64,000 nt of DNA from JAEUIV01 sp033763795 (GCA_033763795.1 JANRJV010000055.1:1-64000), one strand, 5' to 3'; positions 51,509-60,813 are shown, counted from the stretch's first letter. Notes: generated by a model not told the origin, from the sequence alone. Made by a program: numbers and translations.

Positions 51509-52627
51509 TCAGCGAACCGGCGTGGATTCCTTGTAGGGCGGGGCGCCCTTGCGGGATCGGGCGAAGAGGTCGAACATCGCGATGGAGCCGTCGTACTCGG
51601 TGGTCACGATGGTCTCGAGGAAACCCTCGTAGCCGTTGCGCGGGCTGACCTCGTACTGGATGACCATTCCGCCGCCCCGGTAGGGCTTGCGGACGCCGAC
51701 GACGCGGAGGTCGACGTTGGGGTTGGACGAGAGGACGCGGACCTTCTGGTTGGGGATGACGGGCTTGCCCGAAAAGAGGACCTCGATGACGCTGGGGGAC
51801 TCGGAGGGGATCGGGCCCATGACCACGAGCGGGTCGACGGTCTTCCACGACTTCTCGTCGCGGATGATCCTGTAGCCCTCGACCATCGCGGGGACGGCGA
51901 GCATCTCGGCGCCGGGGTGATCGGTCTCGATGATCATCCAGCGTGGGAGCTTCTCCGCGTGGACGGCGGTCCAGTCGAAGACGACGGAGTAGGCGGGTCG
52001 GATGGGCTGGCCGGGCTCGTAGCCCTCGTACATGGGCTGGCGGCCGTGGACCGTGAGGACGTTGAAGGGGGTTTTGTCAACGGAGTCGAGCTTGATGACT
52101 CCCGTGCGTGCGTAGACGATGGCGTGTCGTGCGCCGCCGTTGACCCGGACGGGGTACCCGACTTCGAAGGAGAAGGGGACGTGGCGGGGGGTGGGGTTGC
52201 CCTTCTCGTAGATGAGGATCGACTTCTCGAAGATGCCGACCTCGCGTGGGAACTCGACGGCGATGAGGATGTCGACGGAAGCGCCCGGCTGGACGACCAT
52301 GGTGTCGGAGAGGACCGTGGCGTCGGTGCAGGAGCACTCGCCGACGGCGCGCTCGATCTCGATGGGCTTGTCCGAGATGTTCTCGAAGGTCATCGTGTCG
52401 CTGACTAGCTTCATGGGCGGGTGATAGCCCAGGTTGAGATACGGGGAGATCTGCTTGAGCTGCGGGACCTGCGAGTTTTCGGTCTGGGGCGGGACCTGGA
52501 CCTTGCCGGGCTGGTTGGAAGGGGCGGGGGCGGGCTGATTCTGAGCGGCGAGGGCGCCGGTCATGAGGGAGGAGCAGAGGAGGGCCATCAGGGCGCGTTG
52601 AGCGGAAGCGGGGGCCGACATCGCCAT
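51509..52627 (-). CDS. DUF1573-family exported protein
   Basis: The 372-residue protein has a signal peptide (ALMALLCSSLMTGALAAQ). A DUF1573-type Ig-like domain follows (LVSDTMTFENISDKPIEIER, then VGECSCTDATVL, and VEFPREVGIFEKSILIYEKG). Such domains resemble periplasmic chaperone-like modules and are very common in planctomycetes. The CSC pair is characteristic. GGAG lies 8 bp before the ATG at 52627. It is 37 bp downstream of sdhB in the same direction, so it may be the last gene of the sdh cluster, though its link to the enzyme is unknown. Confidence 0.85.
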   Translation of the reverse strand: MAMSAPASAQRALMALLCSSLMTGALAAQNQPAPAPSNQPGKVQVPPQTENSQVPQLKQISPYLNLGYHPPMKLVSDTMTFENISDKPIEIERAVGECSCTDATVLSDTMVVQPGASVDILIAVEFPREVGIFEKSILIYEKGNPTPRHVPFSFEVGYPVRVNGGARHAIVYARTGVIKLDSVDKTPFNVLTVHGRQPMYEGYEPGQPIRPAYSVVFDWTAVHAEKLPRWMIIETDHPGAEMLAVPAMVEGYRIIRDEKSWKTVDPLVVMGPIPSESPSVIEVLFSGKPVIPNQKVRVLSSNPNVDLRVVGVRKPYRGGGMVIQYEVSPRNGYEGFLETIVTTEYDGSIAMFDLFARSRKGAPPYKESTPVR

Positions 52628-52664
52628 CTCGAATTCTCCGTCCGGAGGGGGCTTCGCGGGCGGC

Positions 52665-53495
52665 TCAGCGTCCGGCGAAGAACTCCTTGATGTTGTGGAC
52701 CGTGACATCTCGGCCGATTGCGCCGATGGATTCAGTGAGAGGGATCTCCTTGGGGCATACCTTCACGCAGTTCTGTGCGTTGCCGCAATCGGAGACCCCG
52801 CCGGGCCTGGAGAGCTCTGTGAGGCGGACCTTGGCGAGGGCTTTGCCGGTCTCGTGCATGTTGAAGTAGCGGGCCCAGCTGATGGCGGTGGCGCCGACGA
52901 AGGCGGAGGGCCAGCGGTCGGGGTCGGGCTCGAGGGTGTACTGGGGGCATGCTTCGAGGCAGCAGCCGCAGGTCATGCAGGTGGAGAGGACGTAGCGGGT
53001 CTCCTGGCGGTCGGGCATCTCGCGGGGGCCGGCGCCGAGGTCGTAGGTGCCGTCGATGGGGACCCATCCGCGGAGGCGCTTCTGGGTCGCGAACATGCGC
53101 TCGCGGTCGACGGAGAGGTCGCGGATGACGGGGAACTTGCTCATGGGCTCGAGGGTGATCTCGTCGCCGGGATTGGGGCAGTAGTCATCGATGAGGGCGG
53201 AGCAGGCCTGGCGGACCTTGCCGTTGATGAGCATGGTGCACGAGCCGCAGACCTCTTCGAGGCATCCGGAGTCGTAGGCGACGGGGGTGGAGGCCTTTCC
53301 CTCGACGGTGACGGGGGCCATCGCGATGGTCTGAAGGACGCTGATGACGTTGGCGCCGTTGTCGACCTTGACGTCGTAGCTCTCGGTGCGCTGGGGCTTG
53401 GCGGGGCCGTCCTGTCGGCGGATGGTGACGCGGATGACGCGGGTGCCGGCGGGGGTGGGTCGGGGCTTGGCGCCTGTGGTGTGCGACATGTTCAT
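52665..53495 (-). CDS. sdhB: Succinate dehydrogenase iron-sulfur subunit
   Basis: This 276-residue subunit passes electrons from the flavin of SdhA to the membrane quinone site. The N-terminal 2Fe-2S ferredoxin domain shows CLEEVCGSC and VRQACSALID. The C-terminal domain has two more clusters: CMTCGCCLEACPQYT and CGNAQNCVKVCPKEIPLTES. All cysteines expected for the 2Fe-2S, 4Fe-4S and 3Fe-4S centres are visible. It belongs with sdhC and sdhA upstream but is separated from them by the glycosyltransferase-like gene. The first methionine at 53495 is followed by a second 6 bases on; either could be the start. Confidence 0.97.
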   Translation of the reverse strand: MNMSHTTGAKPRPTPAGTRVIRVTIRRQDGPAKPQRTESYDVKVDNGANVISVLQTIAMAPVTVEGKASTPVAYDSGCLEEVCGSCTMLINGKVRQACSALIDDYCPNPGDEITLEPMSKFPVIRDLSVDRERMFATQKRLRGWVPIDGTYDLGAGPREMPDRQETRYVLSTCMTCGCCLEACPQYTLEPDPDRWPSAFVGATAISWARYFNMHETGKALAKVRLTELSRPGGVSDCGNAQNCVKVCPKEIPLTESIGAIGRDVTVHNIKEFFAGR

Positions 53496-53595
53496 GAGTG
53501 TAGTCGAGTGGTGCGGGACGGAGCGGCCGCCGACGCTCGGCGGCGGGGGTGTTGCGGGGCTCTTCCTGTCGGTTCGCAGCGGGCGGTGCGGGGAT

Positions 53596-55350
53596 TCAGC
53601 GGGGCGGGCTTTGCCACGCTTCCCTGAGCATGCGGGCGAAGCGGCGGCCGAATCCGGGCACGTCGCAGAGCGACGAGGCGGCGACCCTAGCGTGCAGGCT
53701 CTGACGGAGAGCGGAGAGGGCGGCGGGGTCGCTCGCGAAGCGGGCGGCGCGGGCGACGAAATCGCCAGAGGAGCGTGTGAGCAGCTCGGGCAGCCCCGCG
53801 GCGGTGAGCAGGCTGGCCCCGACGCGCGAGGCGTGCGCGGCGCCCGACATCGTGAGGACGGGGACGCCCGAGGCGAGCTGCTCGCAGGTGGTGGTCGTGC
53901 CGTTGTAGGGGAAGGTGTCGAGGATGAGATCGACGGACTGGTAGGAGTCCAGATGCTCGGCGAAGCTTGCGACGTACGGGGCGCGGACGAGGGCGCCGGG
54001 CGGGCCGCCGGCGCTCTCGAACATCAGGCGGAAGCGCTCCCAGGTGCGGGGGTCTTCGAGGTACGGGGCTTTGACGAGGAGCCTTGAGTCAGCGGGCGCG
54101 GCGGCGACGGCGCGGGCCCAGGTCGCGACGCAGGTGGGGGACATCTTGGGGAGCTGGGCGAAGGCGGCGAAGGTGAAGGGGCCGCCGGGTCGGCGCGGGA
54201 TGGGGCCGCGTGCGCGGATCTCGGGCCTGGGCTCGTAGCAGAGGAAACATCCCTCGACGCGGGCGGGGGCTTCGGTCATGAGATGTTCCGATCCGGGCGG
54301 ATCGGTGATGGCGTCGACGATGCGGCCGTCAAAGCAGGGCAGTCCCGTGGTGTTGGGGTAGCCCAGGTAGGTGAGCATGAGCGGGGCGGGCCGCTCGAGG
54401 CAGATATCCATGCGGGCGCCGAAGGTGTGGCCGGCGAGATCGATGAGGACGTCGACCTCGCCTCGGCGGATGAGCTGGGCGGCGGCGGCGGGGCGCTGGC
54501 CGCTGGTGAGCTCCCAGCTTGAGGCGAGCGACTTCATGCGCCGCGAGGTCTCGTCGTCGACGGTGGTCTGCGAGTAGCAGCGGACGACGAAGCCCTCGGC
54601 GCGCAGAGCGGTCATGAGCGGGAGCATGAAGGCGGCGCAGGAGTGGGCGCGGAAGTCCGGCGAGAGCAGGCCGATGGTGCGGGGCTCGGGGCCTGTGCGC
54701 GGGAGGCGGGGCGGCGGCTGGAGCGGGCCGGCGCTGGCGGCGAACCAATCGCCGAACTGGCGGTGGACCGAGGAAACGGTCTCGGGGGTTTCGGAGTCGA
54801 CGTAATTGAGGGCCATGAGCATGGCCATGGCGGGGCGGGGGTCGGCGTTGTTGCAGTCGAAGGCTCGTTTGAAGGCGTGTGCGGCTTCGGCGCAGCGGCC
54901 GGCGTGCTGGAGGTTGCGGGCGAGCTCCTTCCAGAGGTCGGCGCGGGCGGGCTCGAGCTCGGCGGCGCGGCGGATGGCGTCGGTCGCGTCGGCGAGCTTG
55001 CCCTGGTCGAGCAGGATGACGCTGAGATTGACGAGGGCGGAAGCGTGGCGCGGGTCGAGGTCGCAGGCGCGGCGGGCGGCGCGCTCGGCTTCGGCGAGCT
55101 CGCCCGTGTCGCGCCGGGCGGCGGCGAGGTTGAGCCACGCGGAGAAGCACGAGGGATCGAGCGCGATGGCGCGCTCCTGGAGGGTTGCGGACTGGGCGGG
55201 CTGGCCGCGCTCGCGCAGGACCGTGCCGAGGAGCGAGAGGGAATCGGGGGTGGGTCGAGCGCCGGCGGCGCGGCGGGCGAGCTGCTCGGCCTTGTTGAGG
55301 TCACCGCTGTTGAAAGCGGCGAGAGCGAGCGAGAGGTCGTTGGCCGCCAT
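53596..55350 (-). CDS. TPR-containing O-GlcNAc-transferase-like (GT41) glycosyltransferase
   Basis: The 584-residue protein has N-terminal TPR repeats (residues about 1-190: LSLALAAFNSGDLNKAEQLA, SLLGTVLRERGQPAQSATLQ, and two or three more). A GT41/SPINDLY-type transferase domain follows: IGLLSPDFRAHSCAAFMLPL, DVLIDLAGHTFGARMDI, LTYLGYPNTTGLPCFDGRIV, and LDTFPYNGTTTTCEQLASGV. These match the bacterial OGT family, which moves a sugar from a nucleotide to proteins. It lies between sdhA and sdhB with short gaps (73 and 100 bp), all in one direction. Confidence 0.9.
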   Translation of the reverse strand: MAANDLSLALAAFNSGDLNKAEQLARRAAGARPTPDSLSLLGTVLRERGQPAQSATLQERAIALDPSCFSAWLNLAAARRDTGELAEAERAARRACDLDPRHASALVNLSVILLDQGKLADATDAIRRAAELEPARADLWKELARNLQHAGRCAEAAHAFKRAFDCNNADPRPAMAMLMALNYVDSETPETVSSVHRQFGDWFAASAGPLQPPPRLPRTGPEPRTIGLLSPDFRAHSCAAFMLPLMTALRAEGFVVRCYSQTTVDDETSRRMKSLASSWELTSGQRPAAAAQLIRRGEVDVLIDLAGHTFGARMDICLERPAPLMLTYLGYPNTTGLPCFDGRIVDAITDPPGSEHLMTEAPARVEGCFLCYEPRPEIRARGPIPRRPGGPFTFAAFAQLPKMSPTCVATWARAVAAAPADSRLLVKAPYLEDPRTWERFRLMFESAGGPPGALVRAPYVASFAEHLDSYQSVDLILDTFPYNGTTTTCEQLASGVPVLTMSGAAHASRVGASLLTAAGLPELLTRSSGDFVARAARFASDPAALSALRQSLHARVAASSLCDVPGFGRRFARMLREAWQSPPR

Positions 55351-55423
55351 GGGTGAGTTGTTCGGGGCGGGATGTTCGAGGGGGCCGCGGAAGAGACGGT
55401 CGTAAGAGGCGGCGCACGGAGGA

Positions 55424-57460
55424 TCAGACGCCGGCGGTCGCTGCGGTGTTGGCGGCGGTGACGGGCGAGGGTGAGAGCTGCTGGAGGGGCTTGTCGGCGG
55501 CGACCTTGGCGGCGACCTGCTGCTCCTTCTTGCCGTAGGTGCGCTTGCGGGGGGTGACGAGCTTCGCCTCGATGGGCTCGAAGGTGATCTTGCTGCGGCC
55601 GGTGGCGGGGTCGAACTCGGCGACGGTGGTCGCCATGAAGCGTTCGTCGTTGCGTTCGGTGAAGTCCTCGCGGTAGTGCGAGCCGCGCGATTCCTCGCGG
55701 GCGAGCCCGCCGCGGAGGATGGGGTCTGCGAGGAGGAGCATGTCTCCCACGGCGCGGGCCCAGGCGAGGTTCTGATTGGTCCAGGCGCCGGTGTCCGAGA
55801 GCGAGACGCGGGCGAAGCGGTCGCGGAGCTCGTCGAGCTTGTTGAGGGCGGCGTGGAGGCGCGGGCCCGTCTTCACGACGGTGCTGGCGTCGGTCATCAT
55901 GTCGCCCAGCTCGACGCCTATGACGTACGGGTTCTCGCCGCCGCGGGAGGAGATGAGCCTGGACGCGCGGGCCTCTTCGTCGGCGACGGCGGCGTCGAAC
56001 ATCTGGGGCGGCGCCGCTGAGGCGGGCTTGGCGGAGCGGTCGCGGACGTAGTTGGCGACGCTGACGCCGCAGAAGAGCCCGTCGAAGATGCAGGAGAGGA
56101 GGGCGTTAGCGCCGAGGCGGTTGGCGCCGTGATACTGGTAGTTGACCTCGCCGAAGGCGTAGAGCCCGGTGATGTTGGTCATCATGTTGTTGGGCGCGCC
56201 CTTCTCGAGCCCGACCTGGGGCCGAGCATCGGGGTCCCAGCCGCCCTTGGCGGAGACGCTGAGCTCGCCCGAGACGACGCGTGCGTAGTCGCGGCCGGGC
56301 GTGTAGGTGGTCCAGAGTCCGCCCATGGAGTAATGGACTCCCGGGAAGATCTTCATGGGAAGCTCGCAGGGGTCCTCGCCCACGAACTTGCGGTAGATCT
56401 CGATGATGCCGCCGAGCTTTCGCTCGAGCTCCTCGCGGGGCTTGAACGAGAGGTCGAGATAGACCATTCGTCCGCCGCCCACGCCGAAGCCCTGGAGGCA
56501 GATGTTGAAGATCTCGCGGGTGGCGATGTCGCGGGGGACGATGTTGCCGTAGGCGGGGTACTTCTCTTCGAGGAAGTACCAGCGTTCGGCTTCGGGGAGC
56601 TGGCGCGGATCGCGGGCGGGATCGGGATGTGGGCGCCAGGCGCCGTCGGGCCCCTTGACGGCGGGGACCCAGACGCGGCCGCCCTCTCCTCGGGCGGACT
56701 CGCTCATGAGACGGAGCTTGTCGGCGCCGGGGATGGCGGTGGGGTGGACCTGGATGAACTCGCCGTTGGCGTACTTGACGCCGTGGATGTAGCAGCGTGC
56801 GGCGGCGGCGCCGGTGCACATGACGGAGTTCGTGCTCTTTCCGAAGACGAGGCCGCAGCCACCGGTGGCCATCACGACGGCGTCGGCGCGGAAGGCGCGG
56901 ACCTGCATGGAGCGGAGGTCCTGGGCGACGATGCCCTGGCAGACGCCCGCCTCGTCGACGACGGGGCGGAGGAACTCCCAGTGCTCGAACTTGTTGACCT
57001 TGCCCTCGAACTCGTAGCGGCGGACCTGCTCATCGAGTGCGTAGAGGAGCTGCTGGCCCGTAGTGGCGCCGGCGAAGTGGGTTCGCTTGTAGAGAGAGCC
57101 GCCGAAGAGGCGGAGGTCGCGCTGTCCCTCGGAGGTTCGGTTGAAGGGGACGCCCGCGCGGTCGAGGAGGTCGATGATCTTGGGGGCCCAGTGGGCCATC
57201 TCGTAGACGGGCGGCTGGTGGGCGAGGAAGTCGCCGCCGTAGATGGTCTCGTCGAAGTGCTCGTACTCGGAGTATCCCTGCTGGCGGGAGACTTCGTTGC
57301 AGGCGTTGATGCCGCCCTGAGCGCAGACGCTGTGGGAGCGTTTGACCGGGACGAGCGAGAAGAGGTCGACGGCGAGGCCGGCCTCGGCGATGCGGGCGGC
57401 GCCGGCGAGGCCTGCCAGCCCGCCGCCGACAACGATGACCCTCTGAGATCCGCTGGGCAT
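55424..57460 (-). CDS. sdhA: Succinate dehydrogenase flavoprotein subunit
   Basis: This 678-residue subunit oxidises succinate to fumarate with covalent FAD. The FAD fold shows VVGGGLAGLAGAARIAEAG, the flavin-attachment histidine lies in SHSVCAQGGINAC, and the catalytic region is IQVHPTAIPGADKLRLMSES with ARGEGGRVWVP. YHGANRLGANALLSCIFDG and the C-terminal SRGSHYREDF also fit. It is of the b558 type found with a single membrane subunit. I chose ATG 57460; a frame continuing further upstream overlaps sdhC and is not needed. The start is 3 bp after the sdhC stop. Confidence 0.97.
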   Translation of the reverse strand: MPSGSQRVIVVGGGLAGLAGAARIAEAGLAVDLFSLVPVKRSHSVCAQGGINACNEVSRQQGYSEYEHFDETIYGGDFLAHQPPVYEMAHWAPKIIDLLDRAGVPFNRTSEGQRDLRLFGGSLYKRTHFAGATTGQQLLYALDEQVRRYEFEGKVNKFEHWEFLRPVVDEAGVCQGIVAQDLRSMQVRAFRADAVVMATGGCGLVFGKSTNSVMCTGAAAARCYIHGVKYANGEFIQVHPTAIPGADKLRLMSESARGEGGRVWVPAVKGPDGAWRPHPDPARDPRQLPEAERWYFLEEKYPAYGNIVPRDIATREIFNICLQGFGVGGGRMVYLDLSFKPREELERKLGGIIEIYRKFVGEDPCELPMKIFPGVHYSMGGLWTTYTPGRDYARVVSGELSVSAKGGWDPDARPQVGLEKGAPNNMMTNITGLYAFGEVNYQYHGANRLGANALLSCIFDGLFCGVSVANYVRDRSAKPASAAPPQMFDAAVADEEARASRLISSRGGENPYVIGVELGDMMTDASTVVKTGPRLHAALNKLDELRDRFARVSLSDTGAWTNQNLAWARAVGDMLLLADPILRGGLAREESRGSHYREDFTERNDERFMATTVAEFDPATGRSKITFEPIEAKLVTPRKRTYGKKEQQVAAKVAADKPLQQLSPSPVTAANTAATAGV

Positions 57461-57462
57461 GG

Positions 57463-58287
57463 TCAGTTCCCCTGTCCCGGTTGGCGATCGACGAGCTTGG
57501 GCGCGTCCGGGGTTGCGTGCTGCTGGAGAAGGTGGAGTTCGGCGCGGCGGGCCTCGTCGAAATCGAGGGTGGCGAAGCCGATGACCGCGGACCATGCGGC
57601 GGCCATGAGTGCAGCTCCGAGCGCGGTGCAGACGTATCCCCATCGGTTCTGGGCGCGCTGCGTGACGGTGAGGCCCCAGGTGATGGCTGCGGTCCACAGT
57701 CCGTTGGCGAGATGGAAGACCAGGAGCGAGACGCCGATCATGTAGAAGGCGGAGACGACAAAGCCCGGGACGGTCATGCCCGAGGTTGATCCCTGCAGGG
57801 CGGCGGCCATGGTGCTGGCGGCGAACTCGGCGGACCACTTTGTGCCGCCCGGGACGAGCCACGTCCATCCCCAGCGGAGGGTGGCGACGTGATAGAAGAT
57901 GAAGAGGACGCCGACGTAGCCGCTGATTCGCTGGAGCGAGTATCGCCAGTTGGACTGCCACGGGTAGGCGGCGACGTTCGACTTGCCGGTGGTGGCGTAG
58001 TAGACGCCCAGGATCGAGTGGAAGGCGATGGGGAGCCAGAGCCCGAAGATCTCGATGAGGATCAGGAAGGGCAGGCTGTGGATGAAGTTGACTTCGTGCT
58101 GGAAGGTTGCGGCGCCGGGGTGGACGGGGCCGTGCTTGTCGCCGTTGATCATGCCCCAGACGATGGAGGAGTTCGTCGTGAGGTGGACCATGACGAACGC
58201 GCCGATGGGCATGAGGCCCGTGAGGCTGTGGAGCCTTCGGAGCAGGAAGTGGTGCCGCTCCATGAACGTCTGAGACTGGGCCGTCAC
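57463..58287 (-). CDS. sdhC: Succinate dehydrogenase cytochrome b558 membrane subunit
   Basis: This 274-residue membrane anchor binds heme and menaquinone and holds the SdhAB pair. It has five hydrophobic helices, with conserved histidines in RLHSLTGLMPIGAFVMVHL, FHSILGVYY, FIFYHVATLRWG and LLVFHLANGLW. These are the axial-ligand type of the single-subunit b558 family (as in Bacillus). GTG 58287 is a reasonable start; an ATG at 58263 is possible. Its stop is 2 bp before the sdhA start, so they are translated together. Confidence 0.93.
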   Translation of the reverse strand: MTAQSQTFMERHHFLLRRLHSLTGLMPIGAFVMVHLTTNSSIVWGMINGDKHGPVHPGAATFQHEVNFIHSLPFLILIEIFGLWLPIAFHSILGVYYATTGKSNVAAYPWQSNWRYSLQRISGYVGVLFIFYHVATLRWGWTWLVPGGTKWSAEFAASTMAAALQGSTSGMTVPGFVVSAFYMIGVSLLVFHLANGLWTAAITWGLTVTQRAQNRWGYVCTALGAALMAAAWSAVIGFATLDFDEARRAELHLLQQHATPDAPKLVDRQPGQGN

Positions 58288-58331
58288 TCGATGTACCCCT
58301 TGAGATCAAACCTGTCGTGAGCGAGAAGCGT

Positions 58332-58901
58332 TCAACTGAAGCGGAACATTTCCGGTCCTGAGCCGGCGCCCCCCGGCACCCCCGGCACCCCCGGCACTCC
58401 CGGAACACCCGGGATGCCTGCGGCGCCCGCGATGCCTGCGGCACCGGGGATCCCCCCGGCTGCGCCCTGGGCGGCGGCCTGGCGTGCGACAACGCGGGTC
58501 AGGTCGACGAAGCGCTGGCGAAGCTCGTGGACTGTCTGTGTGAGTTCGCTGGACTCCTGAGCGGTGATGTTGCCCCTGGTCTTCTCTTCGAGGACGGCGA
58601 CCAGATCGATGTAGAACTGGGCCATCTCGGGGTCGAAGATCGCCTGCCCGGTGCGGCGGTCGGCCATGCCGCCCAGGTACATGAGGGCCTGGGTGACGAG
58701 CATCCCCACAAGTGACGAGAAATCCGCCGGGGGCAGCTCGCCCTGCCCGGCGGCGCCGGCCCCTCCCTTGGAGGCCTGCTGGGCGGCTTTCTGAGCCTCT
58801 TCGGCGGCCAGACGCTCCTTTTCGGCGTGCGCCTGGCTTTTCCAGTCGCTGTCGATGATGAGCTTGGGGGCTTCGCCGGGGTTTCCGGGCGTGTTGGACA
58901 T
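58332..58901 (-). CDS. DUF1844-family protein with collagen-like tail
   Basis: This 189-residue protein carries a DUF1844 domain (DFSSLVGMLVTQALMYLGGM, and AQFYIDLVAVLEEKTRGNIT, then LTQTVHELRQRFVDL). The first third is lysine/alanine-rich and helical. The last 40 residues are a Gly-x-x run (AAGIPGVPGVPGVPGVPGGA) of collagen-like type, encoded by a short repeat at DNA level near 58367-58460. The function is unknown. It is divergent from the SurA-like gene and in line with sdhC, 44 bp upstream of it. Confidence 0.82.
   Translation of the reverse strand: MSNTPGNPGEAPKLIIDSDWKSQAHAEKERLAAEEAQKAAQQASKGGAGAAGQGELPPADFSSLVGMLVTQALMYLGGMADRRTGQAIFDPEMAQFYIDLVAVLEEKTRGNITAQESSELTQTVHELRQRFVDLTRVVARQAAAQGAAGGIPGAAGIAGAAGIPGVPGVPGVPGVPGGAGSGPEMFRFS
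58367..58455. repeat. GC-rich tandem repeat coding a collagen-like tail
   Basis: Units of CCCCCGGCA and GGCACCCCC-like 9-mers repeat here. They encode Gly-x-x triplets in the DUF1844 protein and are likely to vary in number. Confidence 0.7.
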
Positions 58902-58979
58902 GCGGAGGCTCCCTCAGGGGTTTTGACAGTCTAAGCGGCGCATGGCCCGGGAGCGAGCCCACGTTAGACTCGGCTCCCC

Positions 58980-60365
58980 ATGAGACCACGGATGGCTGGC
59001 GTGCGCACGGGGATCGCCTCGATACTGGGATGGATGGTTGTGCTGGCCGTTGCGCCCGGGTGCGGGTCGGGGGGCGGGGCGTCCAAAGATGGGCGGTCGG
59101 CGCTGACGCCGGCGGACTTCGCGGCGGCGAGCGCGCCGGCGTCGCCGGAGCAGGGGGCGGCGCGTGAAGGTCCGGGGCCGCGGCGCGTGATCACATCGAG
59201 CGAGGCGCGGGAGGTTGAGGACGTGATCGTGCTGACGGGGGCGCCGGTGGCGCCGCCCGCGCCGGTGGTGCAGACGTCGACGGGGCCCGCGACGGCGGCG
59301 CCCGCACCGGCGGAGGGGCCGGCGCCGGCGACGAGCCAGGAGCGTGCGCTGCAGGTGGATCAGCTGGTGGGGCAGATCAACGGCCGGCCGATCTATGCGG
59401 ACGAGTTTTTCAGCCCGATGGACGAGCGGTTGCGGCGCGAGGCGGAGCGATTGCCCGCGCGGGAATGGATCGCGATGGCCCGCAAGGACATCGAGGGCGC
59501 GCTGTGGGACACGCTGCGCGACGAGCTGCTGCTGGCGGAGTTCGAGTCGGGGCTGAAGCCCGAGGAGCGGATGGGCGTGTTCGCGTTCATCGAGCAGGTG
59601 CGCAAGGACATCGTCTCGGGCAACCTCGGCAGCGAGGCGCTGGCGACGCAGCGGCTGCTGGAGACGGAGGATCTGGACCTACAGGCGAAGGTCGACGACG
59701 TGACGCAGCGGGAGTTCATCCGCTCTCAGCTGATCAAGGCGATCGGGAGCCGGGTGAGCATTTCGGGTCGGGATATCCAGCAGTACTACGACCAGAACCG
59801 GGCGGAGTTTTTCCCGCCTCCGGTGGCGCACTTCGTGATTCTGCGCGTGCCGCTGGGGGACGAGGCGCGCGTGGCGGAGGCGGAGACGGCGCTGTCGTCC
59901 GGGGAGAGCTTCGAGGCGGTGGCGGCGCGGCTGAGCACGTGGCGGCCCGACACCGGGAACGAGGCGAGGGTGACGCTCAAGTCTGTCGATGACCGCGAGA
60001 CGCGGCGGTTCGGCCCGGATTCGCTGAATCAGGCGGCGCTGGCGCTCGCGCCGGGGCAGGTCTCGCCGCGGATCGATTTCGCGGGTCAGGCATCGCGCGG
60101 CGACGCGTACTGGATCAAGCTGGCGCGGATCGAGGAGCCGCCCGGCAAGTCGCTGTACGACGCGCAGACGCAGATCGAGCAGAAGCTGCGGGCGCGGCGG
60201 GCGCGCGAGGAGGAGACGCGGTACTTCACGCAGCTCTTTGCGCGCGGCAGCTTCAGCGACGTGCGAGAGATGACGCGGCGTCTGCTGGACTTCGCGGCCG
60301 AGCGGTACCTGGTGCTGCGCGAGCTGGGGCCCGAGCAGCCCGCGTCGTCGGTGGGAACTCCCTGA
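58980..60365 (+). CDS. SurA-like lipoprotein with parvulin-type (PPIC) peptidyl-prolyl isomerase domain
   Basis: The 461-residue lipoprotein has a signal and lipobox (VVLAVAPGC). A proline/alanine linker (residues about 35-125) leads into a SurA-N-like helical domain starting DQLVGQINGRPIYADEFF. The PPIC-like part follows (VAHFVILRVPLGDEARVAEA, then SGESFEAVAARLSTW), with a C-terminal helical section. It would act in the envelope as a folding helper for outer-membrane or secreted proteins. The catalytic pocket looks weak, so it may be mainly a chaperone. It is divergent from DUF1844 and lies 2 bp upstream of yraN. Confidence 0.82.
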   Translation: MRPRMAGVRTGIASILGWMVVLAVAPGCGSGGGASKDGRSALTPADFAAASAPASPEQGAAREGPGPRRVITSSEAREVEDVIVLTGAPVAPPAPVVQTSTGPATAAPAPAEGPAPATSQERALQVDQLVGQINGRPIYADEFFSPMDERLRREAERLPAREWIAMARKDIEGALWDTLRDELLLAEFESGLKPEERMGVFAFIEQVRKDIVSGNLGSEALATQRLLETEDLDLQAKVDDVTQREFIRSQLIKAIGSRVSISGRDIQQYYDQNRAEFFPPPVAHFVILRVPLGDEARVAEAETALSSGESFEAVAARLSTWRPDTGNEARVTLKSVDDRETRRFGPDSLNQAALALAPGQVSPRIDFAGQASRGDAYWIKLARIEEPPGKSLYDAQTQIEQKLRARRAREEETRYFTQLFARGSFSDVREMTRRLLDFAAERYLVLRELGPEQPASSVGTP

Positions 60366-60367
60366 GA

Positions 60368-60793
60368 ATGCTGGGCGGGGCGCTGCGCTGGTGGCGGCGG
60401 CGGGTGGCGTCGCGGCGCTCGTCGCTGGGCCGGGCGGGCGAGCGGATCGCGGCGGGATATCTGCGGCGGCGGGGCTTTCGCGTGCTGGGGCGGAACGTCC
60501 GCGTGCGCGCGGGTGGGGGCGAGGCGGACCTTGTGTGCCTGGCGCCCGACCGTCGGACGATCGTGCTGGTCGAGGTCAAGACGCGGTCGGCTCAGGCTGC
60601 GAGCGCGGGGCGTTTCGAGCCCGAGCTTGCGATCGATGCGCGCAAGCGGCGGGCGATGCTCGCCGCGGGGCGGGCGCTGGCCACGCGTCACGGCTGGCGC
60701 GACCGGCCGGTCCGGCTGGACGTGATCGCGGTGCGGTACGACGAGTCGGGCCGGCACGAGGTGCGGCATCACGTGTCGGCCGTGCATGGGTAG
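60368..60793 (+). CDS. yraN: YraN/UPF0102 family putative endonuclease
   Basis: This 141-residue protein has the UPF0102 core: GRAGERIAAGYLRRRGF, then VLGRNVRVRAGGGEADLVCL, and TIVLVEVKTR. The D and E-x-K residues lie in EADLV and VEVKTR, giving a restriction-endonuclease-like site of Holliday-resolvase type. KRRAMLAAGRALA and VRLDVIAVRYDE finish the family signature. It starts 2 bp after the previous stop. The cellular role is not settled; DNA processing is likely. Confidence 0.93.
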   Translation: MLGGALRWWRRRVASRRSSLGRAGERIAAGYLRRRGFRVLGRNVRVRAGGGEADLVCLAPDRRTIVLVEVKTRSAQAASAGRFEPELAIDARKRRAMLAAGRALATRHGWRDRPVRLDVIAVRYDESGRHEVRHHVSAVHG

Positions 60794-60813
60794 AGCCGCG
60801 GGAGCGGCGCGGT

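Noticed and set aside
58367..58455. CRISPR-like repeat array
   Set aside because: The repeats are 9 bp, without spacers, in frame, and encode Gly-x-x triplets.
55424..58492. SdhA as a protein extended to 1022 residues
   Set aside because: The extra N-terminal part is a shadow of sdhC. The homology and the FAD motif begin at the ATG at 57460.
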